A stretch of 64,000 nucleotides of DNA from Candidatus Tenderia electrophaga (GTDB taxonomy: Bacteria > Pseudomonadota > Gammaproteobacteria > Tenderiales > Tenderiaceae): NCBI GenBank assembly GCA_001447805.1, contig CP013099.1, positions 1,426,001 through 1,490,000 of the forward strand, in the 5' to 3' direction. The translations under genes were made by a program, and so were the position numbers. The notes beneath the pieces are model-generated. The model did not search any database, was not told the origin of the DNA, and saw nothing but the letters and a program-made list of their open reading frames with translations. Numbering within the stretch: position 1 is the first letter of the stretch; every line of letters begins with the position of its first letter. Positions 46,731 through 60,367 of the stretch are shown one piece after another.

Positions 46731-48224
46731 ATGGCCAAATCCGCGCCCGTTCTGCCGCTGCAGCAATCGCTTTTCCCACCGCCTCCGCCGCAGTCCACGC
46801 CGGTGGCTGCAGCCGCCAAAACTTCCTTATGGGCGGCGCTGGTGTTTCCCCGGCTGGCCCTGGAGGTATTGCGCGAGCCGGTGGATGAGTCGCCCTGGGT
46901 CGTGGTGCAGGCGCAGCGCGGTCAGTCGTTGGTGTATGCCGCCTCCGAGCCGGCGCGTGCGCAGGGAGTGGCGATGGGCATGGCGCTCACGGCTGCCTAC
47001 GCCCTGTGTCCGGTGCTGCAAACAGAAGAACGCGATGCGGCGGCCGAGCAGAGTTGCCTCGCCGCCCTGGCCGACCGGGCCGGGCAGTACAGTTCCATGG
47101 TCAGTCTGGAGCCCGACGGCCTGCTGCTGGAGATCGGCGCCAGCCTGAAACTGTTCGGCGGACTGGGGGCGCTGCAGGCGCAGTTGCGGCACACCCTGCA
47201 GCAACTGCCTCATGTCGTAAGCATGGCCGTCACTCCCACGCCCCAGGCGGCCCTGCTGTTGGCCCGTTGCGCTGTCGAGGCGACGGTGACCGAGGCGGAG
47301 GCGCTGCGCGCCGCCCTGGGCGATCTGCCGCTGGCGGCGCTGTCGGTGAGTAACAAACAGGCACGGCTGTTCAGCCGTCTGGGGCTGCGCAATCTGCGTG
47401 ACCTGTGGCGTCTGCCCGGCGATGGCCTGGCCAGGCGTTTCGGCCGTGAGTTTGTCGATTATCTGAACCGCCTGCTGGGCCACACACCCGAGCCGCGTCC
47501 GGCCCACCAAGGCGCGCCTGAGTTCAGCACCCGCTGGGTCTTTCCCATCGAGACCGACAACACCACCTTTATCCTGCACGCCCTGGAGCAACTGCTGCCG
47601 CAACTGATCCGCTTCATGCGCGCGCGCGAGTTGGCGCTGGAGCGGCTGCAGATTATGTTTTATCACCCCGGCAAACAGATCAGTCGTCTCGAATTGGGCA
47701 TGCAGCGCCTGTGTCGCGATGCGGCGCATATGCTGGAACTGTTGCGCGAACGCTTGGAACGGGAAGTGTTGATCGCACCGGTGTTGGAGCTTGAGTTAAG
47801 CGCCGACGAATTGCATCCCTTCAACGCGCATAATGCGCCGCTGTTCAGCCGGGATGATGAGGACGACGGCGAGTGGCAACAACTGCTCGACCAACTGCAA
47901 AACCGCCTGGGCGCGGCGGCGGTGACAGGCCTGCAACTGTTGGATGAACACCGGCCGGAGCATGCCTGGGACTACGGTCCGGCGCAGTCGGGGGAGACGG
48001 CGCCCGGCCGGCCGTTGTGGTTGTTGCCGCAGCCGAGCCCGTTACCGGGCGGGATACGCGGCATGACACTGTTGTCCGAGCCGGAGCGCATCGAAAGCGG
48101 CTGGTGGGACGGTCGCGACCTGCGCCGTGATTATTACCGCGCCCGTGACAAAAACGGCCGGCGTTTGTGGCTGTTTCGCGATCTCAACGACGGGCGTTGG
48201 TATCTGCACGGCCTGTTTGGTTGA
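46731..48224 (+). CDS. imuB: Y-family polymerase-like protein ImuB
   Basis: Catalytically inactive Y-family polymerase homologue that recruits DnaE2 and the sliding clamp during SOS mutagenesis. It has 497 residues. The palm begins about residue 25 (LWAALVFPRLALEVL); acidic residues of active polymerases are not evident there. The little-finger region continues to about 370, and the C-terminal part ends RRLWLFRDLNDGRWYLHGLFG. The N-terminus carries LQQSLFPPPPPQS, whose QQSLF resembles a beta-clamp-binding motif. It is three bases upstream of dnaE2. Confidence 0.92.
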   Translation: MAKSAPVLPLQQSLFPPPPPQSTPVAAAAKTSLWAALVFPRLALEVLREPVDESPWVVVQAQRGQSLVYAASEPARAQGVAMGMALTAAYALCPVLQTEERDAAAEQSCLAALADRAGQYSSMVSLEPDGLLLEIGASLKLFGGLGALQAQLRHTLQQLPHVVSMAVTPTPQAALLLARCAVEATVTEAEALRAALGDLPLAALSVSNKQARLFSRLGLRNLRDLWRLPGDGLARRFGREFVDYLNRLLGHTPEPRPAHQGAPEFSTRWVFPIETDNTTFILHALEQLLPQLIRFMRARELALERLQIMFYHPGKQISRLELGMQRLCRDAAHMLELLRERLEREVLIAPVLELELSADELHPFNAHNAPLFSRDDEDDGEWQQLLDQLQNRLGAAAVTGLQLLDEHRPEHAWDYGPAQSGETAPGRPLWLLPQPSPLPGGIRGMTLLSEPERIESGWWDGRDLRRDYYRARDKNGRRLWLFRDLNDGRWYLHGLFG

Positions 48225-48227
48225 AGG

Positions 48228-51482
<3,255 letters not shown>

Positions 51483-51568
51483 CCGGACTGTTCAATATGT
51501 TCAGCGATGGCCGTCATATGATTTGAGACTCAATTCATCCAAGCGTTTTCAAGTGCGGCCAAAAAATT

Positions 51569-51615
51569 TAAAAAAGGCCCGTACGCTAAGCGAGCGGAAC
51601 AGGCTTGATCGGGCC
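51569..51615 (-). terminator. Probable terminator after the BCCT carrier gene
   Basis: On the minus strand, CGGCCC/GGGCCG-type arms at 51,610-51,615 and 51,576-51,581 enclose a 28-base loop with some internal pairing, followed by a run of T (51,571-51,575 as A on plus). It lies about 60 bases past the stop of the BCCT gene, in the spacer convergent with dnaE2. Confidence 0.5.
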
Positions 51616-51676
51616 GTCGATATCTATTATTCAGAGTCGCCCTTAAATGAATCAGGTGCGGCGAAAAGGGACGATG

Positions 51677-53317
51677 TTAGTCGCTTTGATCTTTATTGGT
51701 GGGCTTTTCATCGGCGCGCGATGATTCACCGCGCTGGTTAAGATTGAGGCCGGGTAGCGCTGGCGTCTTGCCGCTGACGAGTTGTTCAGGCGAGGGGACG
51801 CCGCGACTGGCATAGTCCACGCGCAGCGCCCGTATCAGACCATAGACCGCGATAAGAATAAAAGCCGCCATCGGCAGTCCTGTTGTCAGCGAAGCGGCGC
51901 GCAGAGCGGTGAGACCGCCGGCATACAGCAGCACCCCGGCGACCGTGCCTTCGGCCAGGGCCCAGAACAGACGTTGTACCCGGGGCGGATTGGGGTGGCC
52001 GCCAGAGGTGACCATGTCGTCCACCAGCGAGCCTGAGTCAGACGAGGTCACAAAAAAGATAATGATCAGCAGCGTGGCCAGACCCCACATCAAGCTGCTG
52101 AAGGGCAGATGGTCGAGAACGGCGAATAGTGCCAGCGCTTCGTTCTGTCGGGCCGTCTCGGCAATGCCACCGGGGCCGAAGCGTTCCAGGTGCAGGCCCG
52201 TGCCGCCCAACGCGGAAAACCACAAAAAGCCTCCCAGGCTGGGTACCGCCAGGGTAGTAATGATGAATTCGCGAATGGTGCGTCCCTTAGAGATGCGCGC
52301 CACAAACACGCCGACAAAAGGAGACCAGGAGATCCACCAACTCCAATAAAACAGCGTCCATTGCGCTTGCCAGTCGCCCTTGGCGCCGGGGTCGATGTGC
52401 AGACTGGTGAAGGGGAATTTTTGCAAGTAGTAGCCCAGGCTGTCGAGAAACAGCTCCAGAATAAAGACCGTCGGGCCGGTCACTACCACAAAGGCGAAGA
52501 TGACCACGGCCAGACCGATGTTGAATTCGCTGAGACGGCGGATTCCTTTGTGTAAGCCTGTGACCACCGACACCGTAGCAATGGCGGTGATGCCCCCCAC
52601 CAACAGCAATTGCGCCGTGGTGCCTTGCGGCATATCGAATAGCCGGTTAAAACCGGCGTTGACTTGAATCGCCCCCAGCCCCAGCGACGTGGCAACGCCG
52701 AACAGCGTGCCCACCGTGCATAAAATATCAACTGCATGACCGATCGGCCCGCGGATGCGCTCGCCCAGCAAAGGGTAAAGCAGAGAACGGGGCGCCAGCG
52801 GTAAGCCGTGACGGAAATGAAAATAGGCCAAGGGCAATGCCAAGGCAGTGTAAATCGCCCACGGATGCAGTCCCCAATGATAGAAGGTGTAACGCATCGC
52901 CTCGCGCACGGCGGCGTCGGTTTCGGCCTCACCGTGGGGTGGATTGAGATAGTGTTGCAACGGTTCGGCGACGCCGAAGAAAACGATTCCGATCCCCATG
53001 CCGGCGCTCATGAGCATGCTGAACCAGCTGAGGTGGCTAAACTCCGGTCGAGCATCGTCACCGCCCAGGCGTATGCGCCCGAAGCGGCTGAACAACAGCC
53101 ATATCACCACCCCCAGCAGGATGCTGGCGGTGAGAATATAGAACCAGCCAAACGTCTCCACGATGCTGCTCTGTAAGGACTGAAAGGTTTGCCGGGTGGT
53201 TTCGGTGAATACCGTGCCGAAAAAGACAAACCCCACCACCAGTCCTGCCGCGGGTAGAAAGACCCAAGGTTCCATAGCCTGGAACAGACGTTGGCTGAGC
53301 GTGCGATATAAGCCCAT
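51677..53317 (-). CDS. BCCT-family betaine/choline/carnitine transporter
   Basis: Sodium- or proton-coupled uptake of quaternary-ammonium osmolytes. The start MGLYRTLSQ at 53,317 is favoured because the cytoplasmic N-terminus is then short, although no ribosome-binding site is clear; about 546 residues. Twelve helices are expected. Signature segments: SAGMGIGIVFFGVAEPLQHY and the Trp-rich WTLFYWSWWISWSPFVGVFVARISKGRTIREF (cited by YWSWWISWSPFVG). The hydrophilic C-terminal tail of about 35 residues could be a regulatory osmosensing extension. It complements the GSMT-SDMT betaine pathway. Confidence 0.92.
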   Translation of the reverse strand: MGLYRTLSQRLFQAMEPWVFLPAAGLVVGFVFFGTVFTETTRQTFQSLQSSIVETFGWFYILTASILLGVVIWLLFSRFGRIRLGGDDARPEFSHLSWFSMLMSAGMGIGIVFFGVAEPLQHYLNPPHGEAETDAAVREAMRYTFYHWGLHPWAIYTALALPLAYFHFRHGLPLAPRSLLYPLLGERIRGPIGHAVDILCTVGTLFGVATSLGLGAIQVNAGFNRLFDMPQGTTAQLLLVGGITAIATVSVVTGLHKGIRRLSEFNIGLAVVIFAFVVVTGPTVFILELFLDSLGYYLQKFPFTSLHIDPGAKGDWQAQWTLFYWSWWISWSPFVGVFVARISKGRTIREFIITTLAVPSLGGFLWFSALGGTGLHLERFGPGGIAETARQNEALALFAVLDHLPFSSLMWGLATLLIIIFFVTSSDSGSLVDDMVTSGGHPNPPRVQRLFWALAEGTVAGVLLYAGGLTALRAASLTTGLPMAAFILIAVYGLIRALRVDYASRGVPSPEQLVSGKTPALPGLNLNQRGESSRADEKPTNKDQSD

Positions 53318-53474
53318 AACGATTTGAGTATAAGAAACATTATTCCCAAGCGAAAGGCAGCGCGCCGGCGAGCTTGCACAGGTTTTTGTTAATACGTCAC
53401 GTTTTGCATGAGGTGTTGGCGCTTCCAGTGAGTGCATCTCTTAACAACTGTCTGCGACACTAATATGCCCGCCG

Positions 53475-54950
53475 TCAAATCCGTTGACTCAGCTGCCACT
53501 CCGTTCCGTGCATAAATATCTCGGGGCTGAGATCTTCCACCCGTCTCACACCGCTGGCGGCCATCATCGCCAACGCCGTGTGTACAGTGTTCTTATGAAA
53601 GTTGGTGACGCGTGTCTTTTTGTCTTCTACCACCAGACCTTGTACCAAGCGGGGATTCTGGGTGGTGATGCCGGTGGGGCATTGGTTGGTATTGCAGCGC
53701 AAGGCCTGGATGCAGCCGAGGGCCAACATAAAGCCGCGGGCGGAGTTACATATATCGGCGCCCAGTGCCAGCATTTTGATGATGGACACGGCCGTGAGGA
53801 TTTTGCCGCTGGCGATGAGTTTGATGTGATCACGGAGGCCGCGGTCTTGAAGGCTTTGGTGTACGAATTTCAATGCCGGTTCCAACGGCATGCCCACTGA
53901 GTCGGAGAACTCCAGTTGCGCGGCGCCGGTGCCGCCTTCGGCACCGTCCACGGTGATAAAGTCCGGATAGATGCCGGTGGCCTGCATGGTGTCGCAAAGT
54001 GTTGTAAATTCCTCGCGCCGTCCGACGCAAAGTTTGAACCCCACCGGTTTGCCGTTGCTGAGTGCGCGCAAGCGTTGGATGAAGCGTAACAAGCCAGTGG
54101 CATCGTTGAACACCTTGTGCCCCGGCGGTGAAACCACCCGGGTGTGGGGGTCGATCATGCGGAATTCGGCAATTTCGGACGTGTTTTTGATGGCCGGCAA
54201 GACGCCGCCATAGCCCGGCTTGGCACCCTGGGAGAGCTTGAGTTCGATCATTTTTATTTGCTCATGAGCCGCGCTTTCCCGGAAGGCGTTCGGGTCAAAG
54301 CGGCCGTCTTGGGTGCGGCAGCCAAAATAGGCGGTGCCGATTTGCCAAACCAAATCACCACCGCCTTGCAGATGATACTTGCTCACGCCGCCTTCACCGG
54401 TGTTATGGTAAAAACCACCCATACGGGCGCCCTGGTTCAGCGCCAGAATCGCATTTTTACTGATGGCGCCGAAGCTCATGGCTGAGATGTTGAGTAGGGC
54501 GGCGCTATAGGGCTGGCTGCATTGTTCATTGCCGATGCGAATGCGGGGTGCCGCCTCGGGAATCTCGGCAGGATAAATGGAATGTTTTAAACCTTCATAA
54601 GACGGGTCGTATAGGTTCAGCTCAGTTCCATAAGGGTGAGTATCATTGGTCTCTTTGGCGCGCTGATACACGATTCTGCGGTAATTGCGCGAAAACGGCG
54701 TGCCATCAGTATGACGCTCGATGAAATACTGCTGGATCTCCGGACTGATAAACTCGAACAGATAGCGAAAATGCCCGATAATGGGAAAATTACGCAGAAT
54801 TGTATGCTTGTGCTGCACCATATCGTAAACGCCCAGCAACAGCAGGGGGGCGATAATAACCATTGCCCACCAGAAGCCAGGATAAAACCAACTGATAAGG
54901 GCGATGCCGGACAATATGCCCGCACTCGAAAGCATAAACAGTTTTCTCAT
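53475..54950 (-). CDS. Membrane-anchored FMN-binding glutamate-synthase-like protein
   Basis: Homologue of the FMN-binding domain of glutamate synthase (YerD-like), 491 residues. It starts with two hydrophobic helices (LSSAGILSGIALISWFYPGFWWAMVIIAPLLLLGVY). The TIM-barrel FMN domain follows: ISAMSFGAISKNAI, GEGGVSKYH, VDGAEGGTGAAQLEF. The iron-sulfur cysteines are kept with GltB spacing in GCIQALRCNTNQCPTGI (C-x5-C-x4-C). The glutamine amidotransferase domain of true GltB is absent, so it does not make glutamate by itself. Its physiological reaction is unknown. Confidence 0.88.
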   Translation of the reverse strand: MRKLFMLSSAGILSGIALISWFYPGFWWAMVIIAPLLLLGVYDMVQHKHTILRNFPIIGHFRYLFEFISPEIQQYFIERHTDGTPFSRNYRRIVYQRAKETNDTHPYGTELNLYDPSYEGLKHSIYPAEIPEAAPRIRIGNEQCSQPYSAALLNISAMSFGAISKNAILALNQGARMGGFYHNTGEGGVSKYHLQGGGDLVWQIGTAYFGCRTQDGRFDPNAFRESAAHEQIKMIELKLSQGAKPGYGGVLPAIKNTSEIAEFRMIDPHTRVVSPPGHKVFNDATGLLRFIQRLRALSNGKPVGFKLCVGRREEFTTLCDTMQATGIYPDFITVDGAEGGTGAAQLEFSDSVGMPLEPALKFVHQSLQDRGLRDHIKLIASGKILTAVSIIKMLALGADICNSARGFMLALGCIQALRCNTNQCPTGITTQNPRLVQGLVVEDKKTRVTNFHKNTVHTALAMMAASGVRRVEDLSPEIFMHGTEWQLSQRI

Positions 54951-55091
54951 TGAGGTTCTCTCCAGCGGCCCCGCAAAACGCTAATATTTTATACCGATTG
55001 GCACATGATTCGATTGATGTTTATCAATGTAAGTTGGGCTAAAGCGCATAAGATATTGCGTTAATCATCGCTACAAGAGGAGTGACTCCAA

Positions 55092-55742
55092 GTGAGAAAC
55101 ATCGCCCCGACATTGATAAGCAGCACCCTGGCATTGGCGCTTTTCGCCAGTCCCGCCGCGGCCGAATCGAAGTCTATGGATGGTGACGATCATAAGTCCG
55201 CAAACGCCAATGCGGGCTACAAGAGTACGGATGTGGTCGGTCGTGAAGTCGTGAGTCAGGACGGACGATCGCTGGGTACGATCCAAGACCTGGTGTTCGA
55301 CAGCTCCGGACGGTTGATCTATTTTGTGCTTTCAGGCGTCGGCTCTCATGGTAAGAACCTGGACAAAATGCTGGTGCCGTGGGCGCGGCTCGATCACACA
55401 TCCGAGCCCTATAGGGTCGATTTCCATGCCGAAAAAATGACCAATGCCCCGACCCTGTCATCCCGGGATATCGATAATTTCGCCGATCCCCAGACCCGAC
55501 GCGAGGCGGATAGCCATTTCGAACCGAATACGTTTAAGGATGTCGGCATGGCGGGCAAACTCAACGAAGAAAAGATCCGCCACCTATTCGCAAAATACGA
55601 CAGCGATTCCGACGGTGCGCTGGGTCGCGGCGAGTTCGGTGATGCCACCGGGCTGATCTCCATGTTTCGGGAGTTTGACAGTGACGACAATGGGTCTATC
55701 AGTCGGTCGGAATTCGGTCATTTCGTTAGGATGAACCGATAG
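55092..55742 (+). CDS. Secreted PRC-barrel protein with C-terminal EF-hand pair
   Basis: A 216-residue exported protein. It has a GTG start with GAGGAG upstream and a signal peptide ending near SPAAAES. Residues about 45-115 form a PRC-barrel (DVVGREVVSQDGRSLGTIQDLVFDSSGRLIYFVLS). The C-terminal 60 residues carry two EF-hand loops, DSDSDGALGRGE and DSDDNGSISRSE, both with good calcium-ligand spacing. A calcium-responsive periplasmic or surface role is inferred; the function is unknown. It is divergent from the glutamate-synthase-like gene. Confidence 0.82.
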   Translation: MRNIAPTLISSTLALALFASPAAAESKSMDGDDHKSANANAGYKSTDVVGREVVSQDGRSLGTIQDLVFDSSGRLIYFVLSGVGSHGKNLDKMLVPWARLDHTSEPYRVDFHAEKMTNAPTLSSRDIDNFADPQTRREADSHFEPNTFKDVGMAGKLNEEKIRHLFAKYDSDSDGALGRGEFGDATGLISMFREFDSDDNGSISRSEFGHFVRMNR

Positions 55743-56022
55743 GCGCTGCCCAAGTAGCCGGCCTTATAGTCAGTGAACGCAAACGGGGGGTACTGTACGA
55801 CAACCCGGGCCAATGCCTTGCGTTTTTGGTTGGTCGGCGCCAAATGGGATATGTGGGCGGCACCATTGGCAGCCGCTTGTTCATTCACCGCGGTGATGAC
55901 TCGCGGGCTGTCGTTGACCCTGAGTCGAGCGCCCTTCCTGCTCGCCTGTATGAAACGGTTCTGATGTGACGGGCCTACCCTGGGTGCCTTATTCACAGGC
56001 TCGAATCGCTGGCGTAGAAAAC

Positions 56023-58872
56023 CTATGAAGCCTTCTTGCGCTTGGCGGGTGGTTTAAGCATCGGTTTTAAAAACCGACCAGTGTGCGAGCTTGTGTGCTG
56101 GGCGACATCTTCCGGTGTACCGCAGATCACGATCTCTCCACCTTTGTCTCCGCCCTCCGGGCCGACATCGATAATCCAGTCGGCGGTTTTGATGACATCC
56201 AGATTATGCTCGATGATGACGATGGTATTGCCGTGGTCGCGCAGGCGGCTGAGTACGCTGAGCAGCTGTTCGATGTCGTGGAAATGTAGGCCGGTGGTGG
56301 GCTCGTCCAATATGTAAATGGTCTTGCCGGTATCGCGCTTGGAGAGCTCGCGCGCCAGTTTGACCCGCTGTGCCTCGCCACCGGACAGCGTCGTGGCGTT
56401 CTGTCCCAGGGTGATGTAGCTCAGGCCCACGTCCATCAGGGTTTGCAGCTTGCGTTGGATGGCGGGCACGGCGCTGAAGAATTGCAGCGCCTCTTCGACG
56501 GTCATCTCCAGCACTTCGTAGATATTCTTGCCTTTGTATTTTACGTCCAAGGTTTCGCGGTTGTAGCGTTGGCCTTTGCAGACGTCGCAGGGGACGTAGA
56601 TGTCCGGCAAAAAGTGCATCTCGACTTTGATGACGCCGTCGCCCTGGCAGGCCTCGCAACGGCCGCCCTTGACGTTGAAGCTGAAACGGCCGGGACCGTA
56701 GCCGCGCGAGCGTGCCTCCTGGGTACCGGCGAACAGATCACGGATCGGCGTGAACAGGCCGGTGTAGGTGGCGGGATTGGAGCGCGGTGTGCGGCCGATG
56801 GGGCTCTGGTCGATGTCGACCACCTTGTCGAATTGTTCCAGGCCGAGCATTTCGGCACAGGGCGCCGGGTCTTCGCCGGCTTTGTTGATGATGATGGCGG
56901 CATTGCGATAGAGGGTGTCGTTGATGAGCGTGGATTTGCCCGAGCCGGAGACGCCGGTGACACAGGTCATCAGCCCTACCGGGATGTCGACGTTGATACC
57001 TTTCAGGTTGTTGCCGGAGGCGCCGCGAATGCTCAGCATGCGTTCGGGATCGACGGGCGTGCGCGCGGCGGGAATGGCGATCTCCTTCTTGCCGCTGAGA
57101 TACTGGCCGGTCTCCGAGGCCGGGTTGTTCATGACCTGTTCGGCTGTGCCCTGGGCGACGATCTCACCGCCGTGGACGCCGGCGCCGGGGCCGATGTCGA
57201 TGACGTAGTCGGCGCTGCGGATGGCCTCTTCGTCGTGTTCCACCACGATCACTGTGTTGCCCAGGTCGCGCAGGTAGGTGAGGGTGGAGAGTAAGCGCTC
57301 GTTGTCGCGCTGGTGCAGGCCGATGGAGGGTTCGTCCAGCACGTACATGACCCCCACCAGTCCGGCGCCGATCTGGCTGGCCAATCGAATCCGTTGCGCC
57401 TCGCCGCCGGATAGGGTGTCGGCGCTGCGTTCCAGGCTGAGATAATCCAGACCCACGTTGACCAGGAACTTGAGCCGCTCCTGTACCTCTTTGACGATCT
57501 TGGCGGCGATCTGGCCGCGTTTGCCCGGCAGGCTCAGGTCACCGAAAAACGTATGGGCCCGGCCCACCGCCATGGCGGTGATGTCAGGTAGGTTGTGGCC
57601 GGCGATGAAGACGTTGCGCGCCTCGGTGCGCAGCCGCGCGCCGCCGCAATCGGGGCAGGGCTGGTGGCTGAGATACTTGGCCAGTTCGTCGCGCACCACA
57701 TTGGATTCGGTCTCGCGATACCGCCGTTCCATGTTGGGGATGATCCCTTCGAAGGGCGCCTTTTTGGTGCGCGGCAGGCCGCGGTCGCTGAAGAAGGTCA
57801 TCTCGATCTTTTCGGACCCGCTGCCGTAAAGCAGCACCTGGCGGTGATGTTCATCCAGGTCTTGGAAGGGCGTGTCAAGATCGAAGCCGTAATGCTTGGC
57901 CAGGGATTGCAGCAGCTGAAAATAATAGGCGTTGCGGCGGTCCCAGCCGCGGATGGCGCCGCTGGCCAGACTGGACTCCGGATGATGCACCACGCGGCCG
58001 GCATCGAAGAACTGTTTTACACCGAGGCCGTCGCAGCTGGGGCAGGCGCCGAAGGGATTGTTGAAAGAGAACAGTCGCGGTTCCAGTTCGGTCAGGCTGT
58101 AGCCGCAGTGCGGGCAGGCGAACTTGGCCGAGAACACCAGGTCCTGTTTTTTATCCTGGTCTAAGTAGGCCACACGAGCGATGCCGTCGGAAAGGTGCAG
58201 CGCGGTTTCAAAGGATTCGGCCAGCCGCTGCTTCAGGTCATCGCGCACCTTGAAGCGGTCCACCACGGCCTCGATGGTGTGCTTTCGCTTTTTGTCCAGT
58301 TCCGGCACCTGGTCCAGCTCGACAATCTGGCCGTCGATGCGGGCACGGATAAAACCCTGGGCGCGCAGCTCGGCCAGCACCTGTAAATGCTCACCCTTGC
58401 GGCCGTCGATGACCGGCGCCAGCAGCATCAGCTTGGTGCCCTCGGGCATTTCCAGCACGTGGTCGACCATCTGGCTGACGGTCTGGGCCTCCAGTACCAC
58501 ATCGTGTTCGGGACAGCGTGGTTCGCCGACGCGGGCGAACAGCAGGCGCAGATAATCGTAGATTTCGGTGACCGTGCCGACGGTGGAGCGCGGGTTGTGC
58601 GAGGTGGATTTCTGCTCGATGGAGATGGCCGGTGACAGTCCCTCGATATGGTCCACGTCCGGCTTTTCCATCATCGATAGAAACTGGCGCGCATAGCTGG
58701 ACAGCGACTCCACATAACGCCGTTGACCCTCGGCATAGATGGTGTCGAAGGCCAGGGACGACTTGCCCGAACCGGACAGGCCGGTGATGACGATCAGCTT
58801 GTCGCGGGGCAGGTCGAGGTCGATGTTTTTGAGATTGTGGGTGCGCGCACCGCGGATGTGGATGGTATCCAT
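56023..58872 (-). CDS. uvrA: Excinuclease ABC subunit A
   Basis: DNA-damage recognition ATPase of nucleotide excision repair. The 949-residue protein has two ABC modules: Walker [15 protein letters not shown] near residue 31 and [14 protein letters not shown] near residue 640. The signature [12 protein letters not shown] and [12 protein letters not shown] segments are present. Two zinc-finger Cys pairs occur (CPHCGYS...CPSCDGLG and CEACQGDG...[10 protein letters not shown]). A weak LexA-like sequence in its upstream region does not reach consensus, so SOS control is not shown by sequence. Confidence 0.97.
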   Translation of the reverse strand: MDTIHIRGARTHNLKNIDLDLPRDKLIVITGLSGSGKSSLAFDTIYAEGQRRYVESLSSYARQFLSMMEKPDVDHIEGLSPAISIEQKSTSHNPRSTVGTVTEIYDYLRLLFARVGEPRCPEHDVVLEAQTVSQMVDHVLEMPEGTKLMLLAPVIDGRKGEHLQVLAELRAQGFIRARIDGQIVELDQVPELDKKRKHTIEAVVDRFKVRDDLKQRLAESFETALHLSDGIARVAYLDQDKKQDLVFSAKFACPHCGYSLTELEPRLFSFNNPFGACPSCDGLGVKQFFDAGRVVHHPESSLASGAIRGWDRRNAYYFQLLQSLAKHYGFDLDTPFQDLDEHHRQVLLYGSGSEKIEMTFFSDRGLPRTKKAPFEGIIPNMERRYRETESNVVRDELAKYLSHQPCPDCGGARLRTEARNVFIAGHNLPDITAMAVGRAHTFFGDLSLPGKRGQIAAKIVKEVQERLKFLVNVGLDYLSLERSADTLSGGEAQRIRLASQIGAGLVGVMYVLDEPSIGLHQRDNERLLSTLTYLRDLGNTVIVVEHDEEAIRSADYVIDIGPGAGVHGGEIVAQGTAEQVMNNPASETGQYLSGKKEIAIPAARTPVDPERMLSIRGASGNNLKGINVDIPVGLMTCVTGVSGSGKSTLINDTLYRNAAIIINKAGEDPAPCAEMLGLEQFDKVVDIDQSPIGRTPRSNPATYTGLFTPIRDLFAGTQEARSRGYGPGRFSFNVKGGRCEACQGDGVIKVEMHFLPDIYVPCDVCKGQRYNRETLDVKYKGKNIYEVLEMTVEEALQFFSAVPAIQRKLQTLMDVGLSYITLGQNATTLSGGEAQRVKLARELSKRDTGKTIYILDEPTTGLHFHDIEQLLSVLSRLRDHGNTIVIIEHNLDVIKTADWIIDVGPEGGDKGGEIVICGTPEDVAQHTSSHTGRFLKPMLKPPAKRKKAS

Positions 58873-58948
58873 ACTGCATTTTCCGTCGCTAAGTGAACCT
58901 GTTAATATACGATCTTTTCACTCCACGAAGCAAAGTGATTTAAGCCTG

Positions 58949-60367
58949 ATGAAGAATTCCGGGATGACCCCCACCGAACGCCGCGCCGCCGTGTCGCTGG
59001 CGGGTATTTTCAGTACGCGCATGCTGGGTCTGTTCATGATTCTGCCGGTGTTCGCCCTCTACACCGAACACCTGGAAGGCGCCACGCCGTTTCTGATCGG
59101 CCTGGCCATCGGCATCTACGGCCTGACCCAGGCCATCCTGCAAATTCCCTTCGGCATGTTGTCCGACCGCATCGGCCGCAAGCCGGTGATCTACGGCGGC
59201 CTGTTGATCTTCGCCCTCGGCAGCGTGGTGGCGGCCATGTCGGACTCCATCACCGGCATCATCCTCGGCCGTGCCCTGCAGGGCGGCGGCGCCATCGCCG
59301 CGGCGGTGATGGCGCTGGCGGCCGACCTGACCCGCGAGGAGCACCGTCTCAAGGCCATGGCCATCATGGGCATGAGCATGGGGGTGTCGTTTTCCATCTC
59401 GCTGATCCTGGGGCCGCTGTTCGACAGCTGGTTTGGCGTGCATGGTCTGTTCTGGATGACCGCCATGCTGGCCCTGGTGGCCATGGCCATCCTGGCCCTG
59501 GCGGTGCCCACGCCCACGGTCAGCCGTTTTCACCGCGACGCCGAGCCGGTGCCGGCCCAATTCAAGAACGTGCTCGGGGACAGCCAGTTGCTGCGCCTCG
59601 ATTTCGGCATCTTCGTACTGCACCTGATCCTGACGGCCATCTTTGTCGCCGTGCCGCTGGACCTGCAGAACAAGGCCGGCCTGGCCAGCGAACATCACTG
59701 GATGGTGTATCTGTTTGTCATGCTGCTGTCATTTGCGGGCATGGTGCCCTTCATCATCATCGCCGAGAAACGACGCAAGATGAAACAGATATTCGTCGGC
59801 GCCATTGCGCTGCTGATTGTGGCCGTACTCTCCATGAGCCAGGTCAGCACCTCGCTGGTCGGCATGGTGGCGGCCTTGTTGGGATTTTTTCTGGCCTTCA
59901 ACCTGCTCGAGGCCTCGCTGCCCTCACTGGTGGCCAAGATCGCCCCGGCGGACATGAAGGGCACGGCCATGGGGGTCTACACCAGCTCTCAGTTTCTGGG
60001 CGCTTTTACCGGCGGCGTCGCCGGCGGTTGGATCTATCAACACGTGAGCGCAGAAGGGGTATTCATTTTCTGCGGCTTCATGGCCTCGCTTTGGGTGATC
60101 CTGGCCAGTACCATGAAGGCGCCGCGTCATCTCGGCAGCTACATGATTCATGTGGGGCCTGTGTCCAGGGCTCAGGCCGTCGAGTTATCGGGTGAAATCG
60201 CTACAGTCGTCGGGGTGGTTGAAGTGGTGGTCATCCCTGAAGACGAGGTGGCCTATCTCAAGGTGGATAACCAACGGCTGGATCAGGACGCATTGGCCCG
60301 GTTTTCCGTGGCCGACCCCGACGCGCAGGACGGCCACCCGTCCGCGCCGGTGACTGCAAACTCCTGA
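58949..60367 (+). CDS. MFS transporter with C-terminal YAM domain (YajR-like)
   Basis: A 472-residue major facilitator of unknown substrate. The start [21 protein letters not shown] at 58,949 is chosen from family length; the open frame extends upstream only as antisense to uvrA. Motif A is [16 protein letters not shown]. Twelve helices end near residue 395. The C-terminal 70 residues ([49 protein letters not shown]) form the ferredoxin-like YAM domain of YajR. It is divergent from uvrA, a common neighbour in related genomes. Confidence 0.9.
   Translation: MKNSGMTPTERRAAVSLAGIFSTRMLGLFMILPVFALYTEHLEGATPFLIGLAIGIYGLTQAILQIPFGMLSDRIGRKPVIYGGLLIFALGSVVAAMSDSITGIILGRALQGGGAIAAAVMALAADLTREEHRLKAMAIMGMSMGVSFSISLILGPLFDSWFGVHGLFWMTAMLALVAMAILALAVPTPTVSRFHRDAEPVPAQFKNVLGDSQLLRLDFGIFVLHLILTAIFVAVPLDLQNKAGLASEHHWMVYLFVMLLSFAGMVPFIIIAEKRRKMKQIFVGAIALLIVAVLSMSQVSTSLVGMVAALLGFFLAFNLLEASLPSLVAKIAPADMKGTAMGVYTSSQFLGAFTGGVAGGWIYQHVSAEGVFIFCGFMASLWVILASTMKAPRHLGSYMIHVGPVSRAQAVELSGEIATVVGVVEVVVIPEDEVAYLKVDNQRLDQDALARFSVADPDAQDGHPSAPVTANS

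Noticed and set aside
55718-55996. Minus-strand open frame of 92 codons between the PRC-barrel gene and uvrA
   Set aside because: It overlaps the end of the PRC-barrel gene, has no ribosome-binding site and no domain I recognise. A decayed gene remnant is possible but not supported.
58899-58914. CTGTTAATATACGATC upstream of uvrA as a LexA box
   Set aside because: The left half fits CTGT but the right half is GATC instead of ACAG, so it does not meet the consensus seen at imuA.
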